Part shown: positions 10,609 to 18,394 of the stretch, piece after piece
Layout of the letters: the number at the start of each line of letters is the position of its first letter
Position numbering within the stretch: the first letter of the stretch is position 1
Assembly (NCBI RefSeq): GCF_030698145.1
Contig: NZ_JAUYNW010000090.1
Location: 1-60,557, forward strand
Length of the DNA: 60,557 bases
Direction of reading: 5' to 3'
DNA from: Phenylobacterium sp.
GTDB lineage: Bacteria; Pseudomonadota; Alphaproteobacteria; Caulobacterales; Caulobacteraceae
Program-made: the position numbers and the translations under genes
The notes under the pieces: model-generated
Database searches by the model: none
The model's input: the letters and a program-made list of their open reading frames with translations, nothing else
Told to the model about the DNA's origin: nothing

Positions 10609-11058
10609 CTATCCCTTCGCTTTCCCGCGCCGCGCCTGGAAGAACCCCTTCAGCAGGGCCGAGCTTTCTTCCGCCAGTACGCCGCCAACCACCGCCGGCC
10701 GCCAGTGGCAGGTCGGCTGGTCGAAGAATTTCGGACCATGGACCACGGCGCCGCCCTTGGCGTCCTCCGCCCCGAACACCAACCGCCCGATCCGGGCGTG
10801 GCTGATGGCCCCGGCGCACATGGCGCAGGGCTCCAGCGTCACCACCAGGGTCAGGTCGGTGAGGCGGTAATTGCCCAGCTTTGCGGCCGCCGCGCGCAGG
10901 GCGACGATCTCGGCGTGGGCCGTGGGATCGTGCGCGCCGATGGGTCCGTTGGCCCCGATCGAGACCACTTCGCCGGTCGCCGGATCGACGACGACGGCGC
11001 CCACGGGCGTTTCGCCACGTGCGGCGGCGTCTTGCGCGGCTTGAAGCGCGATGCGCAT
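10609..11058 (-). CDS. tadA: tRNA-specific adenosine deaminase TadA
   Basis: Converts A34 to inosine in the tRNA-Arg(ACG) anticodon. The zinc cytidine-deaminase fold is shown by HAE at residues 48-50 (His ligand and catalytic Glu) and PCAMC at 77-81 (two Cys ligands), plus ARIGRLVFGAEDAKGGA. The 149-aa length is normal. ATG 11058 is used because the upstream in-frame sequence is antisense to rluB. The start lies 12 bp from the divergent rluB start, so their promoters overlap each other's coding regions. Confidence 0.95.
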   Translation of the reverse strand: MRIALQAAQDAAARGETPVGAVVVDPATGEVVSIGANGPIGAHDPTAHAEIVALRAAAAKLGNYRLTDLTLVVTLEPCAMCAGAISHARIGRLVFGAEDAKGGAVVHGPKFFDQPTCHWRPAVVGGVLAEESSALLKGFFQARRGKAKG

Positions 11059-11070
11059 GGTGCGTTGATC

Positions 11071-13017
11071 ATGATCCACGACCCCCAAGACAACGATGAG
11101 ACGGCTCCCGGTCAAGGAGAGCGCGTCGCAAAGGCCCTGGCCCGCGCCGGAGTCGCCTCCCGCCGAGACGTCGAAAAGCTGATCGAGGCCGGCCGCGTCG
11201 CCCTCAACGGCGAGGTGCTGACCACGCCGGCGATCAAGGTGGAGCCCGGCGATGTGCTCACCGTCGACGGCAAGGTGGTGAACGAGGCCGAGCCAACGCG
11301 CCTGTTCCGCTACCACAAGCCGATCGACCTGCTGACCACCCACAAGGACCCGCAAGGAAGGCCGACCGTGTTCGACCACCTGCCGCCGGGCCTGCCGCGC
11401 CTGATCTCCATCGGGCGGCTGGACATCAACTCCGAGGGCCTGCTGCTGCTCACCAATGACGGCGAGCTGGCCCGCGCCCTGGAGAGCCCGGCCAACGGTA
11501 TCGTCCGCCGCTACCGGGTCCGCGCCCGGGGCCGGATCACCCAGGCCGAGCTCGACAAGCTGGCCGAGGGCGTCACCGTCGAGGGTGTGAAGTACGGCCC
11601 GATCGAAGCGAAGATCGACAAGGCCAAGGAAGGCCCCCAGGGCGCCAACATCTGGATCACGGTGACCCTCGCCGAGGGCAAGAACCGCGAGGTCCGCCGG
11701 GTGATGCAGTCCATCGGCCTGACGGTCGGACGGCTGATCCGCCTGTCCTATGGCCCGTTCGCCCTTGGGACCCTCGAACTGGGTCAGGTGGAGGAGGTCG
11801 GCCCCCGCGTGATCCGCGAGCAGCTCGCCGAGCACATCGCCCCGGCCAACCTGCCCGAAGGCGATCGTCCGCTGTTCGTCGACAAGGCCGGCCGTTCCGG
11901 CGGCGGACGCCGCGCCCCGACCGGCGGAACCGGCGGCACCGGCGCGCCCGAGCCCAAGAAGAAGGCGGTCTACAAGTCCGGTTGGGCGACGCCGAAGATC
12001 GAAGCCAAGGTCCATGCCGGCCAGCGCAAGCGCGCGCCGCGCCCGGGTGTGGAAGCCTCGCCGACGTCGCCGACGTCGCCCGCCAAGCCCCATGGCGAGG
12101 TGCCCCTCGCGCCGCGCGCGCGCTCCTCGCGCCTGGTCGCCGACAAGCCCGGCGGAATCCGCACCTTCAGCCCCGGCGCGCCGCTGGTCGCCTCGGCGCC
12201 GGCGCCCCAGCGATCGAGCGGGTCCCGGCCCGCCGGCCGTCCGAAGTCGAAGAGCTCCACCCTGATCGACCGCCGGCCCTATTCGGCTGACGGCCCGCGT
12301 CCGGCCCGCGATTTCAAGTCGGGGCCGAAGCGCGAGGGCGCCTCCGCCGACCGGCCGCGCTCCTATGCGTCGGACAAGCCGCGCCCCGCCGGCCCCAAGC
12401 GCGAAGGCGGACCGCGCGGTCCCGACCGTCCGCCTCGCGGCGAAGGTCCCAAACGCGCCTACGCCTCCGACGCCCCGCGCCCGCCGCGTTCCGACGCCCC
12501 GCGCAGCGACTACAAGCCCGGCCCGAAGCGCGAGGGCGCCCCGTCGTCCGACCGTCCGCGCGCACCGCGATCCGACGGACCGCCGCGCGGTCCTCACCCC
12601 GACTACAAGGCCGGGCCGAAACGTGAGGGCGCCCCGTCGTCCGACCGTCCGCGCGCACCGCGATCCGACGGACCGCCGCGCGGCGCTCGCCCCGACTACA
12701 AGGCCGGGCCCAAGCGCGAGGACGGCGGCAAGTCGTTCGAGCGCCCGCGCGCGCCCCGGTCCGACGCGCCGCGCCCCGAGAGCAAGAGCTCGCCCTATCG
12801 CGGCAAGTCGTTCGACGGCGACCGGCCCCCGCCCAAAGGTCTCGGGCCCAAGGGTCTCGGGCCGAAGGGTCTGGGTCCTAAAGGTCCTGGATCGCCGAGG
12901 GCGGACGCGCGGCCCTCAGGCCCTCGCGGGCCGAAGCCGTCTTCAGGATCTCCACGAAGCTCCGGCGCTCGTCCGCCAGGCCCTCGGACAGGGGGCGGTC
13001 CAAAGCGGCGCGTGTAA
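11071..13017 (+). CDS. rluB: 23S rRNA pseudouridine synthase RluB-type with very long basic repetitive tail, 648 aa
   Basis: Isomerises uridine in 23S rRNA (U2605 in E. coli). An S4 RNA-binding domain occupies about residues 17-65 (RVAKALARAGVASRRDVEKL), followed by the RsuA/RluB catalytic domain with GRLDINSEGLLLLTNDG (catalytic Asp118) and GKNREVRRVM. The globular part ends near residue 260. The remaining about 380 residues are a Pro/Arg/Lys/Gly/Ser-rich disordered tail with a 31-residue tandem repeat and a GLGPK triplet. The last 140 bp run antisense over the end of the enoyl-CoA hydratase gene. ATG 11071 gives an acidic leader before the S4 domain. Confidence 0.93.
   Translation: MIHDPQDNDETAPGQGERVAKALARAGVASRRDVEKLIEAGRVALNGEVLTTPAIKVEPGDVLTVDGKVVNEAEPTRLFRYHKPIDLLTTHKDPQGRPTVFDHLPPGLPRLISIGRLDINSEGLLLLTNDGELARALESPANGIVRRYRVRARGRITQAELDKLAEGVTVEGVKYGPIEAKIDKAKEGPQGANIWITVTLAEGKNREVRRVMQSIGLTVGRLIRLSYGPFALGTLELGQVEEVGPRVIREQLAEHIAPANLPEGDRPLFVDKAGRSGGGRRAPTGGTGGTGAPEPKKKAVYKSGWATPKIEAKVHAGQRKRAPRPGVEASPTSPTSPAKPHGEVPLAPRARSSRLVADKPGGIRTFSPGAPLVASAPAPQRSSGSRPAGRPKSKSSTLIDRRPYSADGPRPARDFKSGPKREGASADRPRSYASDKPRPAGPKREGGPRGPDRPPRGEGPKRAYASDAPRPPRSDAPRSDYKPGPKREGAPSSDRPRAPRSDGPPRGPHPDYKAGPKREGAPSSDRPRAPRSDGPPRGARPDYKAGPKREDGGKSFERPRAPRSDAPRPESKSSPYRGKSFDGDRPPPKGLGPKGLGPKGLGPKGPGSPRADARPSGPRGPKPSSGSPRSSGARPPGPRTGGGPKRRV
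12532..12717 (+). repeat. In-frame 93-bp tandem repeat in rluB tail
   Basis: Two nearly identical 93-bp units (12532-12624 and 12625-12717) encode 31-residue repeats built around SSDRPRAPRSDGPPRG and PDYKAGPKRE. More diverged copies of the same words lie upstream (about 12280-12530) and downstream (to about 12790). They keep the reading frame, so this is coding expansion rather than an intergenic repeat. Confidence 0.9.
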
Positions 13018-13675
13018 GGCGCTTGGCGTAGGCCAGGCCGTCGGCGCCGCGGGTCTCCAGCTCGGCGGCGATCTCCAGGGCGCGCGCCAGGGGATCGGCG
13101 ACCGCCTCGTGCACCAGGCCCAGTTCGGCCGCCTTCGCGCCGTTGACCACCTTGCCCAGCAGGATCATCTCCAGCGCCCTGGCCTCGCCGATGACACGGG
13201 GCAGGCGCTGGGTGCCGCCCCCGCCCGGGAAGATGCCCGCGCGGGTCTCGGGCAGGCCGATGGCCGCGGCGTCCAGGGCTGCGATCCGCAGGTCGCAGGC
13301 CAGGGAAATCTCGAACCCGCCGCCCATGCATAGGCCGTTGATGGCCGCGATCACCGGCTTGGGGGCGCTGGCCAGCAGGTCGACAAAGGCCCCGAAGGCG
13401 CCGCCCGCCCGGGGCGGCGGGCCGCCTGACGGCTGCTGAGGCGGCTGGTTGATGGTGTCGCTCAGGCCCGAGAGCTCGCCCACGTCGTAGTGGCGGATGA
13501 AGATGCCCGGCAGGCCGCCGGTCAGCACCACCACCCGCACCGCGTCGTCGGCCACGCAGGTTTCGAAGGCCGCCAGGATATCCACCGAGCCCTGGGCGGT
13601 CATGGTCCCGAGCGGCGGGTTGGCGTAGGTGATCACGGCCGTTCCGGCCTTGCGTTCCACGCTCACCAGAGCCAT
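12878..13675 (-). CDS. Enoyl-CoA hydratase/isomerase family protein, 265 aa
   Basis: Crotonase-fold enzyme hydrating or isomerising enoyl-CoAs. Oxyanion-hole segments are visible: an N-terminal GGLPGIFIRHYD in place of the usual K-x-F-x-A-G-A-D, and CMGGGFEISLACDLRIAA at about 116-133, followed by LPETRAGIFPGGGGTQRLPR (Glu143 region). A Pro/Gly-rich insertion at about residues 77-92 (NQPPQQPSGGPPPRAGG) is unusual. The C-terminal 46 codons lie antisense to the rluB tail. Start ATG 13675 matches the family. Substrate unknown; related to fatty-acid or short-chain acyl-CoA metabolism. Confidence 0.88.
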   Translation of the reverse strand: MALVSVERKAGTAVITYANPPLGTMTAQGSVDILAAFETCVADDAVRVVVLTGGLPGIFIRHYDVGELSGLSDTINQPPQQPSGGPPPRAGGAFGAFVDLLASAPKPVIAAINGLCMGGGFEISLACDLRIAALDAAAIGLPETRAGIFPGGGGTQRLPRVIGEARALEMILLGKVVNGAKAAELGLVHEAVADPLARALEIAAELETRGADGLAYAKRLTRAALDRPLSEGLADERRSFVEILKTASAREGLRAARPPSAIQDL

Positions 13676-13770
13676 CGCATCCTCCCGTCATCGTTATTTT
13701 TGCTTGGGCGCGAGCTTGGATCGCGCGGGGCGGCGCCGCAAGGTCGCGGCGAATCGGCAAGGAGCCCCTT

Positions 13771-14385
13771 TTGCGCATCGTCTCGGGAGAATTTCGCGGC
13801 AAGGCCCTGGTCGCCCCGGCGGGCGACGCCACGCGGCCGACCTCCGACCGCGCCCGCCAGGCGGTGTTCAACATCCTGGAGCACGCCGCCTGGTCGCCGG
13901 GATTGCGCGACGCCCGGGTCATCGACCTGTTCGCGGGATCAGGCGCCCTGGGTTTCGAGGCCCTGTCGCGGGGCGCCGCCTTCTGCCTGTTCGTGGAGAC
14001 CGACGAGGCCGCACGCGGCGCCATCCGCGAGAATGTCGACGCGCTCTCCCTGTTCGGCCGAACCCGCGTGCATCGCCGCGACGCCACCGATCTCGGCGTT
14101 CGGCCCGGCGGCGACGGCCCGGCCTTCGATCTGGCCTTCCTCGACCCGCCCTACGCCAAGGGCCTGGGGGAGGTCGCACTGGCCAAGCTGGCCGCCGGCG
14201 GCTGGTTGGCGCCCAGCGCCCTGATCGTTTTCGAGCGGGGATCGGACGAGGCGGACTTCAGCGTGGACGGCTTCGAGAAGTTGGACGCGCGCGACTACGG
14301 CGCTGCGCGCGTCCATTTCCTTAGAGCGGTTTCAGGCGGAGTGGAGGCCGGTCCGCCGCCCGGAAACCGCTCCACTCAAAAGTAG
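13771..14385 (+). CDS. rsmD: 16S rRNA (guanine966-N2)-methyltransferase RsmD
   Basis: SAM-dependent methyltransferase of 16S rRNA G966. It has the family N-terminus MRIVSGEFRGKAL, RPTSDRARQAVFNIL, motif I DLFAGSGALGFEALSRGA at about 52-69 and catalytic DPPY at 125-128. A TTG start at 13771 is required: it has a GGAG site upstream and gives the canonical start. The normal fold ends at about HFLR (residue 185). The final about 19 residues are encoded by a palindromic intergenic element and the TAG lies in the next element, so the tail is probably non-functional. Confidence 0.93.
   Translation: MRIVSGEFRGKALVAPAGDATRPTSDRARQAVFNILEHAAWSPGLRDARVIDLFAGSGALGFEALSRGAAFCLFVETDEAARGAIRENVDALSLFGRTRVHRRDATDLGVRPGGDGPAFDLAFLDPPYAKGLGEVALAKLAAGGWLAPSALIVFERGSDEADFSVDGFEKLDARDYGAARVHFLRAVSGGVEAGPPPGNRSTQK
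14324..14372. repeat. Palindromic repeat element A (inside rsmD 3' end)
   Basis: Outer arms GAGCGGTTTC (14324-14333) and GAAACCGCTC (14363-14372) are perfect inverse complements; inner arms GGCGGA and TCCGCC extend the hairpin. The layout resembles the small palindromic intergenic repeats common in Alphaproteobacteria. It is translated as the tail of RsmD. Confidence 0.8.
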
Positions 14386-14432
14386 GGCGCGTTCGAACGG
14401 AAAACCGGTTCCCACTTTTCCTGAACGCGCCC
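14385..14432. repeat. Palindromic repeat element B between rsmD and yjhX
   Basis: Arms GGGCGCGTTC (14385-14394) and GAACGCGCCC (14423-14432) enclose a core GGAAAACCGGTTCCCACTTT. That core is a very common word in alphaproteobacterial palindromic repeats. The element sits 3 bp before the yjhX stop and supplies the last base of the rsmD stop. It may also act as a bidirectional terminator. Confidence 0.75.
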
Positions 14433-14434
14433 GC

Positions 14435-14710
14435 TCACCACAAGCGGCTTGAGGTCCGGTTGTCGAGCTGGCTGCGCAGGTTAGCGAGCCCATCGCGATT
14501 GATGCGATAGGGGCTGCCGCCCCGGCTGACGATCAGGCCGTTCTTCCTCAAGGCCTTGAAGGTCCCGAGGTCGCAGTCGGCCAGCGCCCAGCCGTCGCGG
14601 GTCTGGCAGTGGGCCGAGATGATCCGGCCGCGCTCGTCGCGTTCCAGCACGATAGTTCCGCCCTGGGCGAGGGCGTGCAGCGTCCGTTGCTGCGCTTTCG
14701 ATATGTTCAC
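14435..14710 (-). CDS. yjhX: YjhX family toxin homologue, 91 aa
   Basis: The segment [17 protein letters not shown], then [21 protein letters not shown] and [20 protein letters not shown], matches the whole length of E. coli YjhX (about 85 aa), as I recall that sequence. YjhX is described as the toxin of a YjhX-YjhQ pair, YjhQ being a GNAT. Start GTG 14710 (VNISK) aligns with the family start; an upstream GTG at 14740 would add ten residues. No GNAT gene adjoins it, so it is an orphan here. Whether it is toxic is not shown. Confidence 0.75.
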   Translation of the reverse strand: MNISKAQQRTLHALAQGGTIVLERDERGRIISAHCQTRDGWALADCDLGTFKALRKNGLIVSRGGSPYRINRDGLANLRSQLDNRTSSRLW

Positions 14711-15091
14711 TAGGTTGTCCGAGGTCAGGCGTGAAAACACGCGCCCGCTCCTGGAGAGGGGCGCGGACGGCGGACCTGACAGCCGATTTCAGACGAGGAC
14801 GCCGGTTCGGCGGTTAGGCCCGGGCCTCGAACGCAATCTCAGACATGAACTCCTCACGGGTCTGGACCTGGAGATCATGGCGAAGCTCCGCCAGATCGTC
14901 CAGTCAGAAGCTGGTAGCACTACGGTTACTGGAAATATTCTCGAAACATCTAAGATATCGCAAATCATGACGCTTATGTGACGTTTTCATAACAACATAG
15001 ATCAGGTATAAAACGCACGAGGCGAAGTAAGATTCACCGATCATTAGTCGAGGTTGTCTACAGCCACGCTTGAACAGCGGAAAGCTCCCCC
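14711..15091. other. AT-richer intergenic region before the hybrid histidine kinase
   Basis: A 381-bp gap between the divergent yjhX and kinase genes. The first part (14741-14900) has ordinary composition and no convincing gene. The second part (14920-15060) is markedly AT-rich for this genome, with a promoter-like pair at 14984-15012. A 79-codon open frame on the minus strand (14904-15143) has no family resemblance and runs into the kinase gene, so I do not call it. Confidence 0.6.
14984..15012 (+). promoter_or_regulatory. Candidate sigma-70-type promoter for the hybrid kinase gene
   Basis: TTTTCA (14984-14989) and TATAAA (15007-15012) with an exact 17-bp spacer lie 80 bp before the kinase start, inside the most AT-rich stretch of the region. 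Confidence 0.45.
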
Positions 15092-16705
15092 ATGACCGCC
15101 ACCCTCCTCGACCTGATTCAGCCGATCGCGCCCATCTCTCCACAGACCCAGGGCCAAGACGTCTACGACCGATTCCAGGCCGAACCGGAGACCCTGGCCA
15201 TCGCCGTGGTCGACGAGGGGGGCCGCCCCGTCGGGTTGGTGGAGCGCAACGCCTTCTTCGTGGCCATGGCCGCCCACTACGGGCGGGCGCTCTACGCCCT
15301 GCGCCCGATCTCGCTGCTGATGAACGCCGCGCCCCTGGTCGCCGACGGGGACACCGAGGTCGCCGCGTTCTGCGGCGAGGTGCTGATCGACCGCTCGGAC
15401 GAGGTGATGAAGGGCTTCATCGTCCTGAACGGCGGGCGCTACGCCGGGGTAGGCTCCACCCTGTCGCTGCTGAAGGCGACCAGCGCCGCCAACCGCGCGC
15501 ACGCCCAGGAGATGACCCACCTGGCCGAAACCCTCAACCAGGCCAAGCTCGAGGCCCAGACAGCGCTTACCGCCAAGTCGCAGTTCCTGGCGGTGATGAG
15601 CCACGAGATCCGCACGCCGCTGAACGGGGTCCTGGCCATCGCCGACATCCTGCAGCGCAAGCTCGCCAATCCCGAGTTGAAGCCCTACGTCGCGACCATC
15701 CAGGACTCCGGCCAGACCCTGCTGCGCCTGCTCACCGACGCCCTCGATCTCACCCGCGCCGACGCCGGCCAGCTCGAACTCGCCGAGGACGGCTTCTGCG
15801 CGCCGGCCTTGCTGGCCGACCTCGCCGCCCTGTGGACCGCTCGGGCCGAACAGAAGAACCTCAGCCTGACCTTCGCCTATGACGGCGCGCCCGATCAGTG
15901 GGCGCTGGGCGACGCGGTGCGGATCAAGCAGGTGTTCAACAACCTGATCGGCAATGCGCTGAAGTTCACCCAGCGCGGTGGGGTCGAGGTGACCCTGAAG
16001 GTCCGGCGCGACGACATCCACGTCTATCTGGAGGGACGGGTCCGGGACACCGGCGTGGGCGTGCCCGAGCATCGCCTGGCGAACATCTTCCAGCCCTTCA
16101 GCCAGACCGAGGCCGGCGTGCGCGAGGGCGGCGCGGGCCTGGGCCTCTCCATCTGCCGCCAGCTCGTCGAGAGGATGGGCGGCGCCATCGAGGCGCGGTG
16201 CAACGCCGGCGGCGGCAGCACCTTCCGGTTCGACTTCCCGCTGTTCGACGTCCCGGCGCCTACGGAGGCGGAGATCGCCGCCGAGCCGGACCTGGGCCAG
16301 GGTCCCGGTGGCCTGCACGTGCTGATCGCCGACGACAACGCCACCAACCGGCTGGTGGCCGAGACCCTCTGCGACATGTTCGGCTGCACCACCGAGAGCG
16401 TCGAGGACGGCCGGCAGGCGGTCGCCGCGGCCGCCGGCGGCCGCTTCGACCTGATCCTGATGGACATCAAGATGCCCCATCTGGACGGGGTGGCCGCCAC
16501 GCGGAAGATCCGGGGCATGTCCGGCGCCCTGGCCGACATCCCCATACTGGCGCTCACCGCCAACGCCGATCCCTGGGACGCCGCCAACTATCTCGCCCAG
16601 GGGATGGACGGGGTTGTGGAGAAGCCGATCAAGGCCGAGCGGCTGCTCGAGGCCATCAACGCCTTGTTCGGCGCCGAGGTCGGACGCGACGCCGTCGCCG
16701 CCTGA
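15092..16705 (+). CDS. Hybrid sensor histidine kinase/response regulator with CBS-like N-terminus, 537 aa
   Basis: Soluble two-component kinase. Residues 20-128 look like a tandem CBS-like module (VVDEGGRPVGLVERNAFF, then FIVLNGGRYAGVGS). A short coiled linker leads to a HisKA H-box SHEIRTPLNG (His171), N-box NNLIGNALKFT (about 283-293), G1 DTGVG (319-323) and G2 GAGLGLSI (347-354). A C-terminal receiver has DD near 414-415 and phospho-acceptor Asp458 in LMDIKMPHLDG, with the conserved Lys in EKPIK. There are no membrane helices, so the signal is probably intracellular, perhaps an adenylated nucleotide bound by the CBS part. No output gene is adjacent. Confidence 0.9.
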   Translation: MTATLLDLIQPIAPISPQTQGQDVYDRFQAEPETLAIAVVDEGGRPVGLVERNAFFVAMAAHYGRALYALRPISLLMNAAPLVADGDTEVAAFCGEVLIDRSDEVMKGFIVLNGGRYAGVGSTLSLLKATSAANRAHAQEMTHLAETLNQAKLEAQTALTAKSQFLAVMSHEIRTPLNGVLAIADILQRKLANPELKPYVATIQDSGQTLLRLLTDALDLTRADAGQLELAEDGFCAPALLADLAALWTARAEQKNLSLTFAYDGAPDQWALGDAVRIKQVFNNLIGNALKFTQRGGVEVTLKVRRDDIHVYLEGRVRDTGVGVPEHRLANIFQPFSQTEAGVREGGAGLGLSICRQLVERMGGAIEARCNAGGGSTFRFDFPLFDVPAPTEAEIAAEPDLGQGPGGLHVLIADDNATNRLVAETLCDMFGCTTESVEDGRQAVAAAAGGRFDLILMDIKMPHLDGVAATRKIRGMSGALADIPILALTANADPWDAANYLAQGMDGVVEKPIKAERLLEAINALFGAEVGRDAVAA

Positions 16706-16760
16706 GGTTGCGCCCGCCGCTGGTCTGGGCGAGGGTCGTCGCCGACGGCGGGAGGCGCGA

Positions 16761-17816
16761 ATGGCGGGCTATAAGGCTCGGCTGCAACGGGATCTGGACG
16801 CGTGGATCGAAGGCGGGCTAGTCCCCGCCGACAATCGCGCGGCGATCCTCGATAGCGTCGCCGACGGGCGGCGGATCGACGCCTCGGTGGCGCTGGGCGT
16901 GGTCGGCGCGCTGTTGCTGGGTATCGCCACTATCGCCTTCGTCGCCGCCAACTGGGGCGAGATCCCCCGGCTGGCGCGCTTCGTCCTGATCCTGGCGGTG
17001 TTCCTGGGCGTGACCGGCGCGGCGGCCTGGGCCGCGCGGAGCGACGCTCGACCGATCCTGACCAACACCCTGCTGATGGTGGCGGCCCTGGTCTATGCGG
17101 CCGCCATCGGCCTGACCGGCCAGATCTTCGACATCGCCGGGGACCCTCAACGGGCCCTGCGCAGCGCGGGGCTCGCCGCCGGACTGCTGGCCGTCGCCGG
17201 ACGTTCCAGCGGGGCGGCCATCGCGGCCCTGGTGCTGATCGGGATCGGCGAGTTCGCCGGGCGGTTCGACGGCGGAAACACCCGTTGGCTGATCTTCGCC
17301 GCCCCCGTTGGGCTGGGCCTGGCCTGGCTGTGGAACAGCAAGCCCCTGGCCCACGTGGCCAGCCTCGCCCTAATCGTCGGCTTGGTGGCCCTGATCTCGC
17401 TCTATGAACGGAGCTGGGGCCCGGCGGGCTTCCTGGCCGGGGCCGCCGCGTTGGCGGGTCTCGCGGGCGCGACGCGGCAGCTCTCCGATCGCCGCACGGC
17501 GGTGATCTTCATGCTGTGGTTCGTCTGGGGCGCCCTGTTGCTGTTTGCGGTCTCGGGCTTCGACGAGGTGAAGGGCGGCTTGCTGATCGCCCATCGCGCG
17601 GCGTGGCTGGTGCTGGCCGGCGGCGCGGTGGCGCTGGGCATGCACGACCGTCAGCCGATGATCACCGCAGCCGGCGTGGTCGCCATGATCGCCGGCGTCT
17701 GCGCCATCCTGTTCGACCTGGGTCTGGGCTTGATGACGGCGGCCGGCCTGTTCGGCGCCTGCGCCCTGATCGCGCTGGCGGCCGGCTTCATGATGCGCGG
17801 GAGGGCCAAGGCGTGA
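16761..17816 (+). CDS. DUF2157 domain membrane protein, 351 aa
   Basis: A soluble N-terminal stretch of about 45 residues (LDAWIEGGLVPADNRAAIL) precedes about ten hydrophobic helices, the usual form of DUF2157 proteins. The function of the family is not established. ATG 16761 with GGAGG a few bases upstream is the natural start; the longer frame overlaps the kinase. Its stop overlaps the next start (GTGA), coupling it to the GDYXXLXY protein; the two families are commonly paired. Confidence 0.82.
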   Translation: MAGYKARLQRDLDAWIEGGLVPADNRAAILDSVADGRRIDASVALGVVGALLLGIATIAFVAANWGEIPRLARFVLILAVFLGVTGAAAWAARSDARPILTNTLLMVAALVYAAAIGLTGQIFDIAGDPQRALRSAGLAAGLLAVAGRSSGAAIAALVLIGIGEFAGRFDGGNTRWLIFAAPVGLGLAWLWNSKPLAHVASLALIVGLVALISLYERSWGPAGFLAGAAALAGLAGATRQLSDRRTAVIFMLWFVWGALLLFAVSGFDEVKGGLLIAHRAAWLVLAGGAVALGMHDRQPMITAAGVVAMIAGVCAILFDLGLGLMTAAGLFGACALIALAAGFMMRGRAKA

Positions 17817-18391
17817 TCAGGTCTCTCCCCCTCCGCATCGCCGCCGCGGGCCTGTTCCTGGTCGCGGTGCTGGTCGTGCTGGTGGTCTCCGAGGACCGCG
17901 CGCGGGCGGCCGGCCGCGAGGTCGCCCTGCCGATGGAGGCGTTCGATCCGCGCGAACTGCTGACCGGCCACTATGTGGCTCTGCAACTGACCCAGAGGCT
18001 CGATCCCGGCCAGGCCTGCCCCACCCGGACCCAGCCCTTCGGGGAGCGCGGCTGGCTGTCGCTGCGCGCCGCCGACGGTAGGTTCATCGGATCCGGCGCG
18101 ACCCGCCAGGCCGCGCTCGCCGCCGGCGGCGACCTGGCCGTCCAGGGCGGCGTCTACTGCTCGCGGGTGATGGTCGACAACGTCGAGGCCAACGCCGTCA
18201 CCCTGGACGTCGGCGTCGACCGCTTCCATGCCGACCAGGAGGAGGCCGAGGCCGTGGAGAAGGTCCTGCGCGTCCGCCGCGGCGGACGCACGGTCCCGGC
18301 CTTCGCGGTGATCTCGGTGGGCGAGGACGGCCGCGCCCGCCTCAAGGGCGTCATCCTCGACGGCAAGCGCACCGACCTCACCTGGTGGTGA
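17813..18391 (+). CDS. GDYXXLXY domain-containing membrane-anchored protein, 192 aa
   Basis: One N-terminal transmembrane helix (residues about 7-26) is followed by a periplasmic domain. The name-giving motif appears in altered form as DPRELLTGHYVALQL (about 42-56), where the family normally has R-G-D-Y-V-x-L-x-Y. GTG 17813 overlaps the DUF2157 stop. It ends 3 bp before the convergent mutL stop. Partner of the DUF2157 protein; molecular role unknown. Confidence 0.78.
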   Translation: MIRSLPLRIAAAGLFLVAVLVVLVVSEDRARAAGREVALPMEAFDPRELLTGHYVALQLTQRLDPGQACPTRTQPFGERGWLSLRAADGRFIGSGATRQAALAAGGDLAVQGGVYCSRVMVDNVEANAVTLDVGVDRFHADQEEAEAVEKVLRVRRGGRTVPAFAVISVGEDGRARLKGVILDGKRTDLTWW

Positions 18392-18394
18392 GAT

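Noticed and set aside
11059..12597. Long minus-strand open frame joined upstream to tadA
   Set aside because: Only the last 149 codons are TadA; the rest is the complement of the GC-rich rluB coding sequence with low-complexity, unrecognisable protein.
12532..12717. CRISPR-like regular repeats
   Set aside because: Period is 93 bp with no spacers and the repeats maintain the rluB reading frame.
14904..15143. 79-codon minus-strand frame before the kinase gene
   Set aside because: Mixed composition, no family pattern, overlaps the kinase start and its promoter-like region.
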